Origin: Lentzea sp. NBRC 102530
GTDB lineage: Bacteria > Actinomycetota > Actinomycetes > Mycobacteriales > Pseudonocardiaceae
DNA length: 64,000 nucleotides
Direction: 5' to 3'
Assembly: GCF_030269365.1 (NCBI RefSeq)
Contig: NZ_BSTF01000001.1
Span: 620,001 to 684,000, forward strand
A program made the translations under genes and the position numbers. Shown here in pieces: positions 25,587 through 33,170 of the stretch. Within the stretch, counting starts at the first letter, position 1; each line of letters starts with the position of its first letter. The notes beneath the pieces were generated by a model that was not told the origin of the DNA, searched no databases, and saw only the letters and a list, made by a program, of their open reading frames with translations.

Positions 25587-25613
25587 TGTCACAACCTCGG
25601 GGGCTGTCCTGTC
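25587..25613 (+). promoter_or_regulatory. ECF41 target promoter
   Basis: TGTCACA (25587-25593), 16 bp, then TGTC (25610-25613). The known ECF41 promoter is TGTCACA with CGTC about 16 bp downstream, so the -35 is perfect and the -10 differs by one base. It starts 4 bp after the sigJ stop and drives the reductase gene at 25664. Confidence 0.65.
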
Positions 25614-25617
25614 TTAG

Positions 25618-25651
25618 CTCGTGAACGCCCGCGCTCCGGCGGGCTCACGAG
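25618..25651 (+). promoter_or_regulatory. 5'-end hairpin of the reductase mRNA
   Basis: CTCGTGA-AC-GCCCGC (25618-25632) pairs with GCGGGC-TCACGAG (25639-25651) over 13 bp with a 2-nt bulge and a 6-nt loop. From the ECF41 promoter, transcription would begin within a few bases of 25618, so the mRNA would start with this hairpin. Its last bases merge into the ribosome site GAGAGGGACGG before ATG 25664. It could stabilise the mRNA or limit translation; it might also terminate read-through from sigJ. Confidence 0.45.
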
Positions 25652-25663
25652 AGGGACGGACCC

Positions 25664-26410
25664 ATGAGGATCGTTGTCATCGGTGGCACCGGGTTGATCG
25701 GCAGCCAGGTCGTGCGGCGGCTCGGCGAGCACGGCCACGACGCCGTGCCCGCGTCCCCGAACAGCGGCGTCAACACGCTGACCGGTGAGGGGGTGAAGGA
25801 GGTCCTGCAGGGCGCCGACGTGCTGATCGACGTGTCGAACTCGCCGTCGTTCGCCGACGACGACGTCATGAACTTCTTCACCACCGCCACGACCAACCTG
25901 ACCGAGGCCGCCGCTGCGGCAGGCGTCGGCCACTACGTCGCGTTGTCGATCGTCGGCACCGACGAGCTGCCCGAATCCGGTTACCTGCGCGCGAAGGTGG
26001 CGCAGGAGAAGCTCATCACGGAGTCGGGACTGCCGTACTCGATCGTCCGCGCCACCCAGTTCTTCGAGTTCGCGGGTGCCATCGCGAACTCCGCCGAGCT
26101 GGACGGCGCCGTGCACCTCCCGCACGGTGGCGTCCAGCCGATCGCGGCCTCCGACGTGGCCGCGGTCGTGGGCCGCACGGCCGCCGGTGCGCCGCTGAAC
26201 GGCGTGCTGGAGATCGGCGGGCCCGAGGAGTTCACCATGGACGGCTGGATCCGCACGGTGCTGAAGCAGCGCAAGGACGAGCGCGAGGTCCTCGGTGACC
26301 CGCAGGCCAAGTACTTCGGCACGTTCCTGACCGGCAAGCAGCTCGTGCCCAACGAGGGTGCGCAGCTCCAGCCGACGTCGCTGCGGGAGTGGCTGGACGC
26401 CGGGAACTGA
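25664..26410 (+). CDS. NAD(P)-binding SDR/NmrA-like protein
   Basis: A 248-residue Rossmann-fold protein. The nucleotide-binding motif is VVIGGTGLIGSQVVRRL at residues 3-19; the YLRAKVAQEKLITESGLPYSIVRATQF stretch places it in the atypical SDR/NAD(P)H-binding family (NmrA/isoflavone-reductase-like). It is the ECF41 target gene of the sigJ locus (promoter at 25587), which matches the known linkage of ECF41 with oxidoreductase/epimerase genes. Substrate unknown. Confidence 0.85.
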   Translation: MRIVVIGGTGLIGSQVVRRLGEHGHDAVPASPNSGVNTLTGEGVKEVLQGADVLIDVSNSPSFADDDVMNFFTTATTNLTEAAAAAGVGHYVALSIVGTDELPESGYLRAKVAQEKLITESGLPYSIVRATQFFEFAGAIANSAELDGAVHLPHGGVQPIAASDVAAVVGRTAAGAPLNGVLEIGGPEEFTMDGWIRTVLKQRKDEREVLGDPQAKYFGTFLTGKQLVPNEGAQLQPTSLREWLDAGN

Positions 26411-26438
26411 CGTTCGCGCGCGGGTCCCGTGGTCCTGG

Positions 26439-26476
26439 CCGCGTCCGAGTGCGTGCACCCGCGCACCCGGACGCGG
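26439..26476 (+). terminator. terminator after the sigJ-reductase locus
   Basis: The outer 9-bp arms CCGCGTCCG (26439-26447) and CGGACGCGG (26468-26476) enclose a mismatch and a 5-bp inner stem GTGCG/CGCAC with a loop of 8 nt. It begins 29 bp after the reductase stop. Confidence 0.6.
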
Positions 26477-26561
26477 ACTCCCGGTGGCCTCGCGGTGAAC
26501 CTGGTCAGCGGACCGGTTTGTGGATACGGTGGTGCCGACCGAAACTCCTGGGGGAGCTCAC

Positions 26562-27566
26562 ATGCGTACAAGGCTGGGTTTCGTGCTGTCCGCAGCACTT
26601 CTGGCAACGGTCGTCACCGCCGCACCGGCGCAGGCGACCACGACCATCACCGAACTCGGCGGCCTTCCCGGTGGCCTCTACCACGGCGCGATGGCGATCA
26701 ACGACGCCGGCGTCGCCGTGGGCAGGTCCCGCGCCGACACCGCGTACGAACGCGGCGTCAAGTACGACGGCACACCGACCGAGGTGCCCGGTCCCGCCGG
26801 CCTGACCACCCGGCTGACGTCGATCAACAGCAGCGGCACGATGTCGGGCAGCACCGGGGAACCGTTCGTGCACAGCAGCGCGACCCGGTTCCACTCGGAC
26901 GGCACGTACCAGGTGCTGCAAGCCGTCGAGGGCTACCCGTTCGCCTCGGGCCAGGCGATCGACGACAGCGGCACCGTCTACGGCTCCATCGGCAACGGCA
27001 ACGGGTCGCAACTGCCGGTGCGCTGGGACGCGGCCGGCGTGCCCACCGTGCTGGCGATGCCCGCCGGCATGACGTCGGCCTCGCTGACCGGCGCCGCGAA
27101 CGGCTACGCCGCCGGCAGCGTCTGGGCCGCGGGCAAGGACTCGCAGGCGGTGCGGTGGAACCCCGACGGCTCGGTGACCGTCCTCACCGGACTCGCGCAG
27201 CGCGCCCCGACGTACGGCAGGGCGGTGAACCGGCACGGCGAGGTGGTCGGCGAGGCCTACACCGACGGCAGCGTCAGCGTTCTCGGTGTCCGCTGGGGTG
27301 CCGACGGCACGATCATCACCACCTACGGTGCCAACACGCATCCGCGCGGCCTCAACGACCACGGCGTCGCGGTGGGCTTCGAGACCACGACGGTGTACGA
27401 CAACCTGCCGATGCGCTGGGACGCGACCGGGACCGCGCTGAACCTGGGCCGCCCGGCGGGCGCGCGCAGGGTGGAGGCGGTCGACATCAACAACAACGGT
27501 GTGATCGTCGGGTTGACCGGTGAGTCCCTGGCACCGGTGACCGCTCTGCAGTGGACGGTCAGCTGA
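26562..27566 (+). CDS. secreted HAF-repeat (beta-propeller) protein
   Basis: A 334-residue exported protein with a signal peptide (FVLSAALLATVVTAAPAQA, cleavage after AQA). The mature part consists of repeats such as AINDAGVAVGRS, AIDDSGTVYGSI, AVNRHGEVVGEA, GLNDHGVAVGF and DINNNGVIVGL, the (I/L)N-x-x-G-x-V-x-G pattern of HAF repeats, predicted to build an extracellular propeller. ATG 26562 follows GGGGGAG. No catalytic site is apparent. It ends at the bidirectional terminator 27580-27619. Confidence 0.85.
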   Translation: MRTRLGFVLSAALLATVVTAAPAQATTTITELGGLPGGLYHGAMAINDAGVAVGRSRADTAYERGVKYDGTPTEVPGPAGLTTRLTSINSSGTMSGSTGEPFVHSSATRFHSDGTYQVLQAVEGYPFASGQAIDDSGTVYGSIGNGNGSQLPVRWDAAGVPTVLAMPAGMTSASLTGAANGYAAGSVWAAGKDSQAVRWNPDGSVTVLTGLAQRAPTYGRAVNRHGEVVGEAYTDGSVSVLGVRWGADGTIITTYGANTHPRGLNDHGVAVGFETTTVYDNLPMRWDATGTALNLGRPAGARRVEAVDINNNGVIVGLTGESLAPVTALQWTVS

Positions 27567-27579
27567 CCTGACGGAGCCT

Positions 27580-27619
27580 GGGCGGGGGGCTCGACGGGGA
27601 CACCGCCGAGCCCCCGCCC
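27580..27619. terminator. bidirectional terminator between convergent genes
   Basis: GGGCGGGGGGCTCG (27580-27593) pairs with CGAGCCCCCGCCC (27607-27619) with a single bulged G and a 13-nt loop. It fills the gap between the HAF-repeat gene and the LuxR gene stop codon at 27621. Confidence 0.75.
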
Positions 27620-27620
27620 G

Positions 27621-30263
27621 TCAGAACTGCGCGTCGCGGAGCTGGCGGCGCGAGGTCACGCCGACCTTGCCGAACACCTTGCGCAGGTGCCACTCCACGG
27701 TGCGCGGGCTGAGGAACAGCCGCGTGCCGATCTCCGGGTTGGAGAAGCCCTCCTTGGCGAGCTTCGCGATCTGGTACTCCTGCGCGGTCAGGTCGTCGGT
27801 CGGCTCGGCGGTGCGCTTGCGCGCCGTCTCGCCGGTCGCCTGCAACTCGCGCCACGCCCTGTCGGCGAACGTCGGCATCCCCGCCGCCGTCAGGACTTCG
27901 TGGGCGGTGCGGAGTTGCTCGCGGGCCTCCACCCGGTGGCCTTCGCGGCGCAGCCACTCGCCGTGCAGCAGGTGGGCGCGGCCGAGTTCGGTGCGCAGCG
28001 CGGTCTGTCCGAAGTGGATGATCGACTCGGCGAACCCGGCGGGGTCGCCGTTCAACGCCCGGAGCCTCGCCTTGACGCCCAGCGACCACGGCGTGTCGAC
28101 CCACTGCTCCGAACGTTCGAGCGCGGCGGCGACCACGCCGGCGTCACCGGTGCGGGAGGCGGCTTCGGCGAGTTCGGACGTGATCAGGCAGCTGTAGACC
28201 AGGGTCTCGGGCACGCGCCGGGCGGCGGTGAGGGCGAGGTCGTGGCGGCCCAGTCCGTTGTGGAGGATCGCGAGCGTCCAGTCGGCGAACACGGCGAGCC
28301 TGCCCTGGCCTGACGCCAGCGCCTCGGTCCGGGCCGCGGTCGACAGGTCCTCGCCCCGGAAGGCGGCCTGCATCAGCACCGAATAGCCGACGGCCGGGGT
28401 GCCGGTGACCTCCGCGATCCGCCGGTCCTCCTCGATCAACGCCTGCGCGGCGGCGGGCTCACCGGCCATGATCTCGTTGTCCGCCAGGAAGTTCAGCGCG
28501 AACTGCAACTGCACGAGCGCCCCGGCGTCACGGGCGAGCCTGACCTGCTGGTGCGCGAACGCCCGGCGCGCCTCGAAGTCCCACAGCTCGCTCGCGATGA
28601 TCCCGGCCGCCCGGTTGCCGAAGAGCCACGGCGTGCCCGTCTTGAGCGCCGCCACCTCGCCGAGCGCCCGTGTCATCGGTTCCCTGGCCGCCGCGTAGCC
28701 CTCGGTGAGCCGGATCGTCAGCGCGTCGAGCACCAGGTCCAGAGCACACGGCGGCACGCCGGGCGGGGGCGCGGTGCGGGCGGTGTGCGGCGTCCCGGCC
28801 CAGATCTCCGCCGACAACGCCTCCAGGTGCGTCTCGCGGGCCAGGCCGGCGTCGAACGGGGTGAGCCTCGCCGCGGCGCTGAACAGCAGCGGCGCGGCCT
28901 CGGCCACCCGCCGCTGGTCGAACGCGATGTGCCCGCGCAGCTGCTCGACCTGGGCGCTGCGCAGTTCGTCCGGCGGGCCCGCCTCGACGGCGCTGAGCAG
29001 CCGGAGCGAGGCGGGAAGCGATCCCGCCTCGCGCTTGGCCCTGGCGGCGGCGAGCTCGCGGTCGGCACGGCGGCCGGGGTCGGGGGTGAGGACGGCGGCC
29101 TGCTCCAGGAACGCGGCCGCGGCGAGCAGTCCGCCCCTGGCCTGCGCGCGACCGGCGGTGTTCTCGAGCGCCGCGGCGACGGTCTCGTCCGGCGCGGCGG
29201 TGCCCTGGGCGCGGTGCCACGCGCGGCGGTCGGGGTCGATGGCCTCGTCGGTCACGTCGGCGAGTGCGTTGTGGACTCTCAGCCGGTCGCTGACCTGCGC
29301 CGACCGGTAGACGGCCGAGCGCACCAGCGGGTGCCGGAACCGGACGCGGGCCCCGAACTCGACCAGCCCGGTGTTCAGCGCGGCCGCGGCGGGGTCGGCG
29401 CCCAGCCCGAGGAGCCCGGCGGCCTGCCAGAGCAGGGTGGCGTCGCCCAGCGGTTCGGCGGCGGCGGTCAGCATCAGCAGCCGGGTGTCGGTGGGCAGCT
29501 CGTCGATCTGCCGGGCGAACCCGGCCTCGATGCGGCTGGTCAGCCCTCCGGCGTCCAACCCGTCGGCCTGCTCGGCGGTGGTCCAGGCCCGCGGCAGCTC
29601 CAGCAACGCGAGCGGGTTGCCGCGCGCCTCGGCCACGATCCGGTCGCGCACCCGGCCGTCCACCGGCCCCTTGATCACCGACTCCAGCAACGCGCGGGAG
29701 TCGGCGTCGTCGAGGCCGCGCACGTGCAGCTCGGGCAGCCCGTCGAGGTAGTCGTTGCCCTCGCGCAGCACGAACAGCAGCGCGATCCGTTCGGCCAGCA
29801 ACCTGCGGGCGACGAACCCGAGCACCGCCGACGACATCGAGTCGAGCCACTGCGCGTCGTCCACCAGGCACACGAGGGGCTGTTCGTCGGCGACCTCGGC
29901 CAGCAGCGTCAGGACCGCCAGGCCGACCATGAACCGGGTCGGCCGCGGGCCGGTGGCCATGCCGAACGCGGTGGCCAGCGCCTCGCGTTGCGGGGCGGGC
30001 AGGTGCTCCAGGCGGTCGAGGAACGGCACGCACAGCTGGTGCAGGCCCGCGTACGGGAACGCGCTCTCGGACTCGACGCCCGCGGCCCGGGCGACCCGGA
30101 ACCCGTCGGCCCTGCTCGACACGTGGTCGAGCAGCGCGGTCTTGCCGATCCCCGCCTCGCCGCGCAGCACGAGCACCTGACCTGCGCCGGAGCGCACCTG
30201 CGTGAGCAGCCGGTCCAGCGTCTCGCCCTCGGTGCGCCTGCCCAGCAGTCCTTCGTCCGACAC
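27621..30263 (-). CDS. large ATP-binding LuxR family (LAL) regulator
   Basis: An 880-residue STAND-type regulator. An N-terminal AAA/NACHT-like ATPase carries Walker A LRGEAGIGKTALL (about residue 35) and Walker B PLVCLVDDAQWLD. A long TPR-like helical sensor follows, with a C-terminal LuxR HTH (LTAQEYQIAKLAKEGFSNPEIGTRLFLSPRTVEWHL in the last 60 residues). GTG 30263 is taken as start (VSDEGLLGRR); the frame is open to 30305. LAL proteins often activate secondary metabolism or sugar genes; here it faces a VOC/flavoprotein operon that may be its target. Confidence 0.87.
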   Translation of the reverse strand: MSDEGLLGRRTEGETLDRLLTQVRSGAGQVLVLRGEAGIGKTALLDHVSSRADGFRVARAAGVESESAFPYAGLHQLCVPFLDRLEHLPAPQREALATAFGMATGPRPTRFMVGLAVLTLLAEVADEQPLVCLVDDAQWLDSMSSAVLGFVARRLLAERIALLFVLREGNDYLDGLPELHVRGLDDADSRALLESVIKGPVDGRVRDRIVAEARGNPLALLELPRAWTTAEQADGLDAGGLTSRIEAGFARQIDELPTDTRLLMLTAAAEPLGDATLLWQAAGLLGLGADPAAAALNTGLVEFGARVRFRHPLVRSAVYRSAQVSDRLRVHNALADVTDEAIDPDRRAWHRAQGTAAPDETVAAALENTAGRAQARGGLLAAAAFLEQAAVLTPDPGRRADRELAAARAKREAGSLPASLRLLSAVEAGPPDELRSAQVEQLRGHIAFDQRRVAEAAPLLFSAAARLTPFDAGLARETHLEALSAEIWAGTPHTARTAPPPGVPPCALDLVLDALTIRLTEGYAAAREPMTRALGEVAALKTGTPWLFGNRAAGIIASELWDFEARRAFAHQQVRLARDAGALVQLQFALNFLADNEIMAGEPAAAQALIEEDRRIAEVTGTPAVGYSVLMQAAFRGEDLSTAARTEALASGQGRLAVFADWTLAILHNGLGRHDLALTAARRVPETLVYSCLITSELAEAASRTGDAGVVAAALERSEQWVDTPWSLGVKARLRALNGDPAGFAESIIHFGQTALRTELGRAHLLHGEWLRREGHRVEAREQLRTAHEVLTAAGMPTFADRAWRELQATGETARKRTAEPTDDLTAQEYQIAKLAKEGFSNPEIGTRLFLSPRTVEWHLRKVFGKVGVTSRRQLRDAQF

Positions 30264-30360
30264 GGGCCCGAGCCTACGGGCCAGGGACCCACCAGGGTGT
30301 TCCACGGGTTCGAACGGGGCCCGTGCGGGAGCAGAGTCGTGTCATCGACCGAACGAGGAG

Positions 30361-30816
30361 ATGACCACGATGGACTACAGGTTCGAGGTGACCGTCATCC
30401 CGGTCAGCGACATCGACCGGGCCGTGCACTTCTACAAGGCGCTGGGCTGGCGTTTCGACGCCGAGTTCGCGGACGACGAGGGCTACCGGCTGGTGCAGTT
30501 CACGCCCACCGGGTCGCCCGCCTCGATCATCTTCGGCACCGGCGTGTCGAACGCCGAGCCGGGCAGCGTCGAGGGGCTGCACCTGATCGTGTCCGACGTC
30601 GAGGCCGCCCGCGAGGACCTGATCGGCCGCGGTGTGGACGTCAGCGAGGTCTTCCACGACAAGACCGGGGTGTTCCACCACGCCGGTACCGAGGGACGGG
30701 TCGCCGGTGCGGACCCCGGCCGGGCCAGCTACGGGTCGTTCGCGTCGTTCAGCGACCCGGACGGCAACGGCTGGGTGCTCCAGGAGGTCACGACTCGCTT
30801 GCCGGGGCGTGTGTGA
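30361..30816 (+). CDS. VOC superfamily (glyoxalase/bleomycin-resistance fold) protein
   Basis: A 151-residue protein with the paired beta-alpha-beta3 units of the VOC fold: VTVIPVSDIDRAVHFYKALGWRFDAEF and LHLIVSDVEAARE, ending in FSDPDGNGWVLQEVTTRLPGR. ATG 30361 follows GAGGAG. It is translationally coupled to the flavoprotein (TGATG). The gene after the flavoprotein is a related VOC protein with an almost identical ending, suggesting duplication. The reaction is unknown. Confidence 0.85.
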   Translation: MTTMDYRFEVTVIPVSDIDRAVHFYKALGWRFDAEFADDEGYRLVQFTPTGSPASIIFGTGVSNAEPGSVEGLHLIVSDVEAAREDLIGRGVDVSEVFHDKTGVFHHAGTEGRVAGADPGRASYGSFASFSDPDGNGWVLQEVTTRLPGRV

Positions 30817-32159
30817 TGGCCACCCGGTACGACGTGATCGTCATCGGCGGCGGGTCGCCCGGCGAGCACTTCGCCGCGGCCGTCGCCGAGGGCGGGCTGC
30901 GGGTGGCCGTGGTCGAGCGCGAGTTGCTGGGCGGGGAGTGCTCGTTCTTCGCCTGCATCCCGTCCAAGACGTTGCTGCGCGCAGGCGAGGTGCTCGCGGC
31001 GGCACGGCAGGTCCCCGGAGCGCGCGCGGCGGTGACCGGTCCGGTCGACGTCGAGGCCGTGCTGGCGTGGCGGGACTTCATGGTCTCGTCCTACGACGAC
31101 ACGGGCGGCGCTAAGTGGGCCGAGGGCGCCGGGATCGACGTGCTGCGCGGGCACGGCCGGATCGCCGCGCCCGGCGTGGTCGAAGTGGACGGGCAGCGCT
31201 ACGAGGCCGGCCACATCGTCATCGCCACCGGCTCCGCGCCGTTCCTCCCGCCGATTCCCGGGCTGAGCGAGCTGGACGTGTGGACCAACCGGGAGGCCAC
31301 CGGCGTCCGGGAGATCCCGCGGCGGTTGCTGGTGCTCGGTGGCGGGCCCGTCGGTGTCGAGATGGCGCAGGCGTTCCGGAGCTTCGGCGCCGAGGTCGCT
31401 CTGGTCGAGGGTGCGGACCGGGTGTTGCCCCGCGAACCCGAGGCGGCCGGGCGGGCGTTGACCGAGGCGCTGGCGGCGGACGGGATCGAACTGCACCTCG
31501 GGTCGCACGCCAGCAGGGCGTCGTTCGTCGGCGGCGAGTACGTGCTCGACTTCCCGGACGGCTCGCGGTTGCGCGGCGACAAGCTGCTCGTCGCCACCGG
31601 GCGGCGGCCCCGCGTCGACGACATCGGACTCGAGAACGTCGGCGTCGAAGCGGATCCGCGTGGGATCAGGACCGACGCGCGGATGAACGTGACGGACGGT
31701 GTCTGGGCCGTCGGTGACGTGACCGGGCAGTGGAACCTGACGCACGTCGGCAAGTACCAGGGGCGCGTGGCCGCCGCGAACATCCTCGGACAGCAAGCCG
31801 TCGTGAACTACGACGCGGTGCCACGAGTGGTGTTCACGACTCCCGAAGTCGCCGCCGTCGGTGCCGCTGAAGGGAAGTACACGGCTACCGCGCACCTGTC
31901 CGGTGTTGCGCGCACGGCCACTTACACCCGTGAGTACGACACACGACCTGGGTTCTTGACGCTCGTGTCCGACGGCGAGGTGCTCACCGGCGCGTACGCC
32001 GTCGGTCCGGAAGCGGGGGAGTGGCTGCAGCAGGCCACCGTCGCGATCCGGGCGAAGGTGCCGCTGGCGGTGCTGCTCGACGTGATCCAGCCGTTCCCCA
32101 CCTTTTCGGAGGCGTTCCTCAACGCCCTCCGCGACCTCGCGAAGGAAGTAGCGAAGTGA
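30816..32159 (+). CDS. pyridine nucleotide-disulfide oxidoreductase family flavoprotein
   Basis: A 447-residue protein related to lipoamide dehydrogenase and mercuric reductase. FAD motif VIVIGGGSPGEHFA at the N terminus, redox-active pair in GGECSFFACIPSK (C-x4-C, about residues 43-48), NAD motif LLVLGGGPVGVEMAQAF, and VWAVGDVTGQ. The C-terminal catalytic HPT-x-x-E motif of true disulfide reductases is changed to PFPTFSE, losing the His, so a lipoamide/glutathione-type reaction is doubtful. It is sandwiched between two VOC genes with overlaps on both sides, suggesting a common pathway. Confidence 0.87.
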   Translation: MATRYDVIVIGGGSPGEHFAAAVAEGGLRVAVVERELLGGECSFFACIPSKTLLRAGEVLAAARQVPGARAAVTGPVDVEAVLAWRDFMVSSYDDTGGAKWAEGAGIDVLRGHGRIAAPGVVEVDGQRYEAGHIVIATGSAPFLPPIPGLSELDVWTNREATGVREIPRRLLVLGGGPVGVEMAQAFRSFGAEVALVEGADRVLPREPEAAGRALTEALAADGIELHLGSHASRASFVGGEYVLDFPDGSRLRGDKLLVATGRRPRVDDIGLENVGVEADPRGIRTDARMNVTDGVWAVGDVTGQWNLTHVGKYQGRVAAANILGQQAVVNYDAVPRVVFTTPEVAAVGAAEGKYTATAHLSGVARTATYTREYDTRPGFLTLVSDGEVLTGAYAVGPEAGEWLQQATVAIRAKVPLAVLLDVIQPFPTFSEAFLNALRDLAKEVAK

Positions 32160-32749
32160 AGCTCGAAGAGATCGACATGAAGCTCGAGGTCACCGCCATC
32201 GGCGTCACGGACGTCGAGCGCGCCAAGGAGTTCTACAGCCGGCTCGGGTGGCGCCAGGACGTCACGCCGCCGTGGGTCGTGCAGTACACGCCGCACGGGT
32301 CGAACGCGTCCATCCACTTCGGTGAGGGCGTGACGACGGCGGAACCCGGGTCGGGACGCCACTTCCTGATCGTCGCCGACGTCGTCGAGACGCACGAGGC
32401 GTTGCTCGCGGCCGGGATCGAGGTCGGGCCGCTCTACCACGGCGGACCGGACGGGCCCGTCGAAGGCGCGGACCCCGAGCGCCGCAGCTACGTCACGCGG
32501 GCGGAGTTCGCCGACCCGGACGGCAACCTGTGGGTCCTGCAGGAGGTCACGACCCGCCTGCCCGGCCGGGTGGACGCCGACGACACCTCGTACACGTCGA
32601 TCACCGACCTCGCGGCGGCGTTGCGCAGGGCCGCGGTGGCGCACGGCGAGCACGAGAAGCGCAACGGCGGCGAGTACGACGTGAACTGGCCCGACTGGTA
32701 CGCCGAGTACATGGTCAAGGAGCAGACGGGCGCGGAGCTGCCCCAGTAG
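32156..32749 (+). CDS. VOC superfamily protein with C-terminal extension
   Basis: A 197-residue protein with VTAIGVTDVERAKEFYSRLGWRQDV and FADPDGNLWVLQEVTTRLPGR, closely similar in layout to the VOC gene at 30361. It has about 55 extra residues at the C terminus (WPDWYAEYMVKEQ). GTG 32156 overlaps the flavoprotein stop (GTGA); ATG 32177 is an alternative. It is the last gene of the three-gene operon, before the hairpin 32780-32812. Confidence 0.85.
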   Translation: MKLEEIDMKLEVTAIGVTDVERAKEFYSRLGWRQDVTPPWVVQYTPHGSNASIHFGEGVTTAEPGSGRHFLIVADVVETHEALLAAGIEVGPLYHGGPDGPVEGADPERRSYVTRAEFADPDGNLWVLQEVTTRLPGRVDADDTSYTSITDLAAALRRAAVAHGEHEKRNGGEYDVNWPDWYAEYMVKEQTGAELPQ

Positions 32750-32759
32750 GTTCTCGCGG

Positions 32760-33108
32760 GTGAACGTCGACAGAGCGCTGCGCGGAACGCCGACCCGGTT
32801 GGCGTTCCGCGCGCTTTGTGCCGCGGTGCCGCCGGACCCGGCGGAGATCGAGGAACGGATCGCCGGCCGGCTGGCCGGACGACGTGCGGGAGGCACCGTA
32901 CTCGTGGGTCGCGGCGCTGGAGTCCGGGTTCGTGCGGCCCGGCTGGCCGCTCGTCCGGTCGTTGGAGCTGCACACCGATCAGCACGGCATGCGCCGCCTG
33001 GCCGCACCGGATCCGCGCGTGCGGCCCGAGGTGCGGGCGGTGCGACGGCTGAAGCTCGGCAGGTACGCCCTGGAGCACGCGCGGGCCAAGGTCGTCGTGA
33101 CGGCCTGA
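32760..33108 (+). pseudogene. frameshifted small gene of unknown family
   Basis: A protein-like reading starts at GTG 32760 (VNVDRALRGTPTRLAFRAL...EIEERIAGRLA) and then loses coding character. From about 32880 the next frame takes over with good composition (PYSWVAALESGFVRPGWP ... LKLGRYALEHARAK) to TGA at 33106-33108. One base lost near 32868-32880 would join the two into a protein of about 115 residues. I do not recognise the family. The hairpin 32780-32812 lies inside the first part, so the first part may instead be non-coding. Confidence 0.35.
32780..32812 (+). terminator. terminator-like hairpin after the VOC operon
   Basis: GCGCGGAACGCC (32780-32791) and its exact complement (32801-32812) flank a 9-nt loop, followed by GCTTTGTG. 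It begins 31 bp after the VOC stop. Confidence 0.55.
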
Positions 33109-33170
33109 CCGTCGTGGCCGGGGCCCGATCCGGTGAACGGTAAATCCCTGGCGTTCCCGGCGACGGTGCG

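Noticed and set aside
28551..30815. 755-residue upstream extension of the flavoprotein frame, opposite the LuxR gene
   Set aside because: The extension lies antisense to the LAL regulator and lacks domains; the flavoprotein begins at ATG 30816, coupled to the VOC stop codon.
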